Assembly (NCBI GenBank): GCA_963712175.1
Contig: CAVQGZ010000009.1
Span: forward strand, 112,829-176,828
Source of the DNA: CAVQGZ01 sp963712175
GTDB lineage: Bacteria; Actinomycetota; Actinomycetes; Jiangellales; Jiangellaceae
DNA length: 64,000 nt
Direction: 5' to 3'
Position numbers and translations under genes: made by a program. The notes below the pieces were generated by a model, which made no database searches, was not told the DNA's origin, and worked only from the letters and a program-made list of their open reading frames with translations. Positions 59,121 through 64,000 of this stretch are shown in pieces. Position 1 is the first letter of the stretch. Each line of letters begins with the position of its first letter.

Positions 59121-59645
59121 GTGGCCGAACAGAACCTGGCGCTCTACGTCGCGAGCTACGCGGACGCGACATCGGCGAAGGAGGACTTCGACGACCTCAA
59201 GGCCGCGGAGGGCGACGACCTTGACGTCGTTGGCGCGGTCGTGATGAGTCGTGACGCCGACGGCAAGGTGGATGTGCTGGAGAAGGGGACAGGGCAAGTC
59301 GCCGCCGGAAGCCTCATCGGCGGGAGCGTTGGAGTGCTGGTCGGGTTGTTCGCGCCGCCGTTGCTAGCGGCGACCGCGGTCGGGGCAGGCCTCGGTGCGC
59401 TGACCGGTGAGCTGACCAAGAAGCACGATGAGAAGCAGCTCGGCGTCGAGCTGCAGGAGTACCTTCCTCCGGACTCCTCCGCCGTCGTCGTCGTTCTGGA
59501 CAACCTGTACCTCGACCGCGTCGAGCGGTCGTTGACCAGGGCCGACAAGCGGGTATCGAAGGCGATCGACTCCGGAGACTACGACAAGCTGCAGAAGGCC
59601 CTGGAGAAGTCAGGCGACGAGATCTCCGACGCTGTGGACTCGTAG
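59121..59645 (+). CDS. DUF1269 protein
   Basis: A 174-residue DUF1269 protein. The N-terminal half is soluble (LYVASYADATSAKEDFDDLK), followed by a Gly-rich membrane hairpin (GGSVGVLVGLFAPPLLAATAVGAGLGALTG), then an acidic helical end (RADKRVSKAIDSGDYDKLQKAL). Family members are stress-linked in actinobacteria. A TGGAGGGA ribosome site precedes the GTG at 59121. The 275 bases upstream hold no other gene I can see. Confidence 0.85.
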   Translation: MAEQNLALYVASYADATSAKEDFDDLKAAEGDDLDVVGAVVMSRDADGKVDVLEKGTGQVAAGSLIGGSVGVLVGLFAPPLLAATAVGAGLGALTGELTKKHDEKQLGVELQEYLPPDSSAVVVVLDNLYLDRVERSLTRADKRVSKAIDSGDYDKLQKALEKSGDEISDAVDS

Positions 59646-59672
59646 CCCGTCTCGGCTTGCTCAAGCCGACAC

Positions 59673-60398
59673 ATGGTGCACGACGTCATCGGCTGGCTGG
59701 TGGCGGATCTCGTCGTCCAGGGTGAGTCGCCGAGGGAGTCGGTCGCGGATGCACTCGGAGTAGCGCAGACGATCATCCAGTACGCAGGGACGATCGCCTT
59801 TGCCATCTCCGCCGCGGTGTTGGCCGGCCGTCGCCGCATGAACGTTGTCGGTGTCGTCGTCTTCGGCGTGCTCGTTGCTGTTGGCGGTGGCACGACGCGC
59901 GACATCCTCCTCGGCGACCTGCCGGTGTACTGGGTCGCTGACCCGGCGCCCCTGTTCGTGGCTGGGCTCGCTGCAGCAGTGACGATCCCCTTGGCCTGGA
60001 CGGGCGGGCTTTCGGCGCTTCAGCGCTACGACGTGGTGCAGGTCTCGGACTCCGCCGGGTTGGCACTGTTCACTGTGCTGGGCACCAACGTCGCGCTGGA
60101 GACTGGGGCCGGTGCGGTGTCGGCCGTCCTCGTCGGCGTCGTGTCGGGCGTCGGCGGGGGAATCATCCGAGACACCATCGTCGGCCGAACCCCCGAAGTG
60201 CTTGCCAGCGGCAGTCTCTACGCCTCGGCCGCGATCGGGGGCAGCATCCTCAACCTGATGCTGCTGGAGACCTCGCTGTGGCCGCCGATCGCCTCAACGA
60301 TCGCCGTCGCGTTTATCGTCATCCTGCGTCTGCTGTCCCTGCACTTCGGCTGGGGCGTCCCCCGCTTCGTGATCGGTCGCAGCGGGGACTCCAGCTGA
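59673..60398 (+). CDS. TRIC-family cation channel (UPF0126)
   Basis: A 241-residue membrane protein with two UPF0126/TRIC repeats: GGGTTRDILLGDLPVYWV and GGGIIRDTIVGRTPEVLA, each preceded by two helices. Bacterial TRIC homologues form trimeric K+-type channels. It follows DUF1269 by 27 bases and may share its transcript. Confidence 0.9.
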   Translation: MVHDVIGWLVADLVVQGESPRESVADALGVAQTIIQYAGTIAFAISAAVLAGRRRMNVVGVVVFGVLVAVGGGTTRDILLGDLPVYWVADPAPLFVAGLAAAVTIPLAWTGGLSALQRYDVVQVSDSAGLALFTVLGTNVALETGAGAVSAVLVGVVSGVGGGIIRDTIVGRTPEVLASGSLYASAAIGGSILNLMLLETSLWPPIASTIAVAFIVILRLLSLHFGWGVPRFVIGRSGDSS

Positions 60399-60505
60399 CG
60401 GTGCACAGCGGCGCCATGCATCGTCGTGGGCCCGCCCCGTCGGAACAGCGCTCAGCCAACCTGGCCTCTTCAGGCTCGTGTCGCCGGCCCCCCGACATGG
60501 CTTCT

Positions 60506-60796
60506 TCAGGCCTGTGTCGCCGCCGACTCCCGGAGCACCACACGGTCGGCGACCACGTTGGCCACGGCAACAGCGGCTGCGGACACTGCCGCCCAGACGA
60601 GGATTCGCCGCAGGGGTGCTGCCTGGTCGCGGGCTGTCGGTGGCGCCTGGCCGGTCGCTTTGCGGTAGCCAGACTCCATCGCACGGCGGACCAGCCACGA
60701 CGCGGCGCTCTCGACGACGGCGATCTTGATGGCCATTCGCATGCCGTCGGACGCCGGTGTCAAGTTCGGATCCGGGCTGGTGTCGTGGGGTGCCAT
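60506..60796 (-). CDS. DUF4235 protein
   Basis: A 96-residue small membrane protein of DUF4235: AIKIAVVESAASWLVRRAMESGYRKATGQAPP, then RRILVWAAVSAAAVAVANVVADRVV. Function unknown; widespread in actinobacteria. Its 3' end lies within a 25-base imperfect direct repeat (60462-60486 and 60498-60522). Confidence 0.82.
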   Translation of the reverse strand: MAPHDTSPDPNLTPASDGMRMAIKIAVVESAASWLVRRAMESGYRKATGQAPPTARDQAAPLRRILVWAAVSAAAVAVANVVADRVVLRESAATQA

Positions 60797-60815
60797 CTGC
60801 CTGCCTCTCCCTACG

Positions 60816-63167
60816 TCAGTCGCGCTTCATGGCTGCGCGGGCCTCCTTGTCCAGGTCCACGTATGGCTCTCCGGACACGTCCACGATCAGCTTCTTGATG
60901 GTGCCGCCGGTGAACGCCCAGGGGTGCACGCCGGGGTAGTCGGGGGTGACCGGGGCACCCGCGCAGCGGCCGACCATGAAGCCCTCGCCACACACCGAGA
61001 ACGCTCCGAGTTGGGTCTTGATCTCCTGGGTGGCGACGACCTGGTCGTTGATGCGCAGGGTGGCGGTGCCGCTGGTCTCCATCTTCTCCTTGTCCACGCT
61101 TGACATCTCGAACGACATCCCGACCCGGCACGGTCCGGTGGGCAGCGGTGCATCCGCGACAAGCATCTGCTCCTGGAGCCCGATGAGGTTGTTGACGTAC
61201 TTCAGCGTGCCGTCGGTGATGTAGAGAGAGTGGCCGCCGAATCGGGATCCGTTGGCGAACAGGACTCCGCTGGGGTGCTCGCCCAGGTCGAGCTCCACAA
61301 CGCCGGCGAAGGACCGGCCGCGGATGCTGGGCATGTCCCCCTCCGGCACCATCGCGGTGTTCGGGTAGAACACGTAGCGGTCGCGGTGCCGATCCACCAG
61401 GGAGGGCCGTTCGGTGCCACCGACGAGCTCGGCCGGCGAGCGGTCGTCGAGCGGCAGCCCGTTGTACTTGCCGGCCTCGTAGAACCACAGATCGATGAGG
61501 TCACTCAGCTTCTCCGGGTGCTCGTCGGCGAGGTTGTGCATCTCGCTGCGATCCTCGGCGACGTGGTAGAGCTCCCAGGTGTCGTTGGCGAAGTCGCTCC
61601 AGCCTCCGACTGCGGGGTGCACCGTGGTGGCCTTCCACCCGTCGGCCCAGATGGACCGGGTGCCGAGCAGGCCGTAGAACTGGGTGTGCTTGCGTGTGGG
61701 CGCATCCGGGTCGTCCAGCGTGTGGGCGAAGCTGGTGCCTTCCAGCGGCATCTGCTCGTAGCCCTTGACGGTCTGCGGGAACTCGATGCCGAGCAGGTCG
61801 TACAGCGTGGGCGCGATGTCGGAGACGTGGCAGTACTGGTCACGCAGCTCGCCGTGCGCCTTGATCTTCGCGGGCCAGGACACGATGAGGGGGTCGCAGA
61901 TCCCCCCGTTGTGGACGTAGCGCTTGTACATCTTGTAGGGCGCACAGAACGCCTGGGCCCACCCGGTCGGGTAGTGGTTGTAGGTGGACGTCGAGCCGAG
62001 CTCGTCGATCTGGGCGAGGTTGGTCTCGATCGAGTCGGGGATGCCGTTGAAGAACAGGTTCTCGTTCACCGAGCCCACTGGGCTGCCTTCTCCCGAGGCG
62101 CCGTTGTCCGAGGTCACGACGAAGATCGTGTTGTCCATCTCGCCGAGGTCCTCGAGGAAGTCCAGCAGACGCCCGATCTCGTGATCGGTGTAGGCGATGA
62201 ACCCGGCAAACACCTCCGCCATCCGCCGGAACACCTTCTTGTGGTCCTCGTCCAGCTGGTCCCAGGGCAGGACGTGGTCGGACTCCGGCCACGGCACGCC
62301 TTCGGAGTTGATGGCGTCGGCCATGGAGTTCATCGGGGCCAGCGTGGTGCTGTCGGGGACGATGCCCATCTGCTTCATCCGCGCCACGGCGTCGATCGCG
62401 TACTGCTCGTACCCGTCGTCGAACCTCCCCTTGTACATGTCCGCCCACTCCCTGGCCACGTGGTGCGGTGCATGGCTCGCGCCGGGCGTGAAGTAGAGGA
62501 AGAAGGGCTTGTTGGGTACGACCTGCTTGGCGTCCGCGATCATCGTGATCGCCTGGTCCACCAGGTCCTTGCTCAGGTGGTACCCCTCCTCCGGCGGGTA
62601 GGGCTGGTCGATCATCGTGTTGCCCTCGACCAGGTCCGGGTACCACTGGTTCGTCTCCCCTCCGAGGAAGCTGTAGTTGCGGTCGAACCCGCGTCCACTG
62701 GGCCAGTGGTCCTTGGTTGCGGCCATGTTCATCTCGTCGGTCGGCGTGAGGTGCCACTTGCCCGCGGTGAACGTCGACCAGCCTCGCTCCTGCAGTACCT
62801 CGGAGATCATCGCCGCCGACCGCGGGATATGCGTACTCAGACCGGGAAAGCCCATGGCTGCCTCGGAGATGGTGTTCATGCCGATCGACGACGGGTTGCG
62901 GCCCGTCATCAAGGCTGCCCGGGTCGGCGAGCACAGGGCTGTGGTGTGGAACTGGGTGTATCGCAGCCCACGCTTAGCGATGCGCTTGATGTTCGGGACC
63001 TCCACGATGCCGCCGAACAGATCCCACGTGGCGATCCCGGTGTCGTCCCACAGCAGGATCACCACGTTGGGCGACCCCTCGGGGGGTGACGGCTGGGTGT
63101 AGGCAGGCCAGTCCTGCTCACTGCTGCGAACGTCGATCGCGATCTTGCCCTGGAACGGCCGCGCCAT
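60816..63167 (-). CDS. Arylsulfatase
   Basis: A 783-residue type I sulfatase. Active site: VVILLWDDTGIATWDLFGG, with the formylglycine signature ALCSPTRAALMTGRNP (C-S-P-T-R, near residue 80), AGKWHLTPTDEMN, HAPHHV and VVTSDNGASGEGSPVGS. A long C-terminal domain (DLGEHPSGVLFANGSRFGGHSLY) resembles mycobacterial AtsD-type enzymes. It lies at the end of a run of DUF genes with no obvious sulfonate pathway. No formylglycine-generating enzyme gene is in the window. Confidence 0.93.
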   Translation of the reverse strand: MARPFQGKIAIDVRSSEQDWPAYTQPSPPEGSPNVVILLWDDTGIATWDLFGGIVEVPNIKRIAKRGLRYTQFHTTALCSPTRAALMTGRNPSSIGMNTISEAAMGFPGLSTHIPRSAAMISEVLQERGWSTFTAGKWHLTPTDEMNMAATKDHWPSGRGFDRNYSFLGGETNQWYPDLVEGNTMIDQPYPPEEGYHLSKDLVDQAITMIADAKQVVPNKPFFLYFTPGASHAPHHVAREWADMYKGRFDDGYEQYAIDAVARMKQMGIVPDSTTLAPMNSMADAINSEGVPWPESDHVLPWDQLDEDHKKVFRRMAEVFAGFIAYTDHEIGRLLDFLEDLGEMDNTIFVVTSDNGASGEGSPVGSVNENLFFNGIPDSIETNLAQIDELGSTSTYNHYPTGWAQAFCAPYKMYKRYVHNGGICDPLIVSWPAKIKAHGELRDQYCHVSDIAPTLYDLLGIEFPQTVKGYEQMPLEGTSFAHTLDDPDAPTRKHTQFYGLLGTRSIWADGWKATTVHPAVGGWSDFANDTWELYHVAEDRSEMHNLADEHPEKLSDLIDLWFYEAGKYNGLPLDDRSPAELVGGTERPSLVDRHRDRYVFYPNTAMVPEGDMPSIRGRSFAGVVELDLGEHPSGVLFANGSRFGGHSLYITDGTLKYVNNLIGLQEQMLVADAPLPTGPCRVGMSFEMSSVDKEKMETSGTATLRINDQVVATQEIKTQLGAFSVCGEGFMVGRCAGAPVTPDYPGVHPWAFTGGTIKKLIVDVSGEPYVDLDKEARAAMKRD

Positions 63168-63348
63168 GCTCGTCCTCCCGAGTCGTCGAGAACCGCTGAT
63201 GGCCCTCGGGCACTTCGACCGTACGGCGCACTGGTCGCCGCTCCTAGCCAGTTCTGGCAGAAGCCGTCGGGATACGCAGGTACCCCCGAGCGCCGGCGTC
63301 GCACGCGTACCGGTCCGCTAGGTTGCCGCCGGAGGAGAAGGAGAACCT

Positions 63349-64000
63349 ATGTCGCGGGAGATGTTGAACGATCAGACATGGTCGTCCCAGGAAGTCCGGT
63401 CGGCGTTCGCTCCGGGTCGAGCCTCGATGTCGTACGGGGGAGTTGCGGTCAAGACGGGCCTGTTCCTCGTCGTGATCGCAGCCCTGGCTGCTGTCGGCTG
63501 GGTCACCAGCGAGACCTTCACTGGGCGTGGGTCGGGCTTGGTCTACCTGGTCGGGTTCATCGTCCTGATCGGACTGAGCATCGCCGCCGTCCACAACCCC
63601 CGGCTCGCCCTGCTCGCCGGACTTCTCTACGCGGTGCTCAACGGGCTGTGGATCGGGGCTATCTCCCGGTACTACGACGAGGTCTTCGACGGGATCGTCG
63701 GGGTGGCCCTACTCGGCACGCTGGCTGTCTGTGTGGGCGTGCTGCTGCTGTTCTCGGTCGCCGGGTTCCGGGTGACTGCGCGGGGGCGCAGATCATCGCC
63801 GTGCTGGTGGTCGGGATCGGGCTCCTGTACCTGTTCGGCTGGATCTTCTCCCTCGTCGGAGTCGACCTGGACTTCTTGTACGGGTCGTCGCCGGCCGCGA
63901 TCGTCATCGGTCTGATCATTCTCGGTGTAGCGGCGTCGACGCTCCTGGTGGACCTGACCTATGTGGAGCAGGGTCCGGTAAACGGTATGTCGTACTCATC
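63349..64000 (+). CDS. Bax inhibitor-1/YccA-like membrane protein, frameshifted and cut by window edge
   Basis: The first 145 residues (VKTGLFLVVIAALAAVGWVTSE, IGLSIAAVHNPRLALLAGLLYAVLNGLWIGAISRYYDEVFDGIVGVALLGTLAV) fit the Bax inhibitor-1/YccA family, with about seven helices. After SVAGFRVTARG the frame changes, and the continuation (AQIIAVLVVGIGLLYLFGWI; LIILGVAASTLLVDLTYVEQG) is in another frame to the window edge. The break lies at a run of five G (63782-63786); one more G would restore the frame. The Asp-containing late helices are visible but the end is missing. A GGAGAAGGAG ribosome site precedes the ATG. Confidence 0.8.

Noticed and set aside
61230..63089. 619-codon plus-strand frame opposite the arylsulfatase
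   Set aside because: The opposite strand holds an intact sulfatase with active-site motifs; the antisense product has no recognisable domain.
1..64000. tRNA or rRNA genes
   Set aside because: No cloverleaf with a GTTCGA-type T-arm or ribosomal RNA segment was found while reading; a covariance scan could still find one.

Overview
The window is high-GC DNA (about 70% by eye) with strong G/C at third codon positions, many GTG starts and dense ATGA/GTGA gene overlaps. It also carries the block tilS-hpt-ftsH-folE-folP-folB-folK-DUF3180 and the block DUF2520-panC-nadB-nadC-coaX. Together these point to an actinobacterium (Actinomycetota). The order Micrococcales and a family near Intrasporangiaceae is my guess, not shown by the sequence. 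Most of the window is ordinary chromosome. The right third (about 47-58 kb) is accessory.

Layout. 1-5.1 kb: NAD and pantothenate/CoA genes (coaX, nadC, nadB, panC, DUF2520), all minus strand. 5.2-10.6 kb: two bPH2 membrane proteins downstream of an osmoprotectant (OpuB/OpuC/ProU-like) ABC transporter. 10.7-17.3 kb: DUF3180, folK-B-P-E, ftsH, hpt, tilS. 17.4-24.5 kb: DUF2342 metalloprotease-like protein, inorganic pyrophosphatase, an ABC-2 exporter whose permease is a fused tandem duplicate, an RDD protein coupled to an unusual 11-unit repeat protein, an Lgt-like protein with altered catalytic positions, and a small membrane protein. 24.5-30.6 kb: a beta-phosphoglucomutase-GH65 fusion, alpha/beta hydrolase, SMP-30-like protein and an MFS transporter. 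30.6-38.9 kb: Fur-family regulator, FO synthase (fbiC), fadB/fadA, a CaiB-type CoA transferase and F420:NADPH oxidoreductase. 39.1-43.1 kb: znuB-znuC, a crcB-DUF190-crcB fluoride block and znuA; two Zur-like 15-mers precede znuB and znuA. 43.2-52.4 kb: DUF2252, EEP phosphatase, DUF3054, a truncated sulfatase followed by a 33-residue SEC-C ORF, DUF296, an SNF2 helicase, a methyltransferase, an LOR protein and a membrane protein. 52.4-57.5 kb: a mobile or degenerate island (HupE-like remnant, conserved hypothetical, IS3 remnant, small HTH protein, higBA, IS110 copy with a frameshift, IS256-like remnant) bracketed by a 55-bp imperfect direct repeat. 57.6-64 kb: ClC channel, DUF1269, TRIC channel, DUF4235, a full-length arylsulfatase and a Bax-inhibitor-1-like protein cut by the window edge.

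How the genes work together. NadB and NadC make NAD from aspartate; PanC and CoaX serve pantothenate and CoA. FolE/B/P/K make folate. FbiC and Fno supply and recycle deazaflavin F420, with DUF2342 a family associated with F420 genomes. FadA/FadB and the CoA transferase handle acyl-CoA. Zur plus ZnuABC would control zinc.

A warning on data quality. Four single-base insertions interrupt panC, ftsH (twice) and hpt, all essential or near-essential. A single-base deletion interrupts the IS110 transposase and another the Bax-inhibitor gene. I read the housekeeping frameshifts as probable consensus errors, not true pseudogenes. No tRNA, rRNA or CRISPR array was seen.
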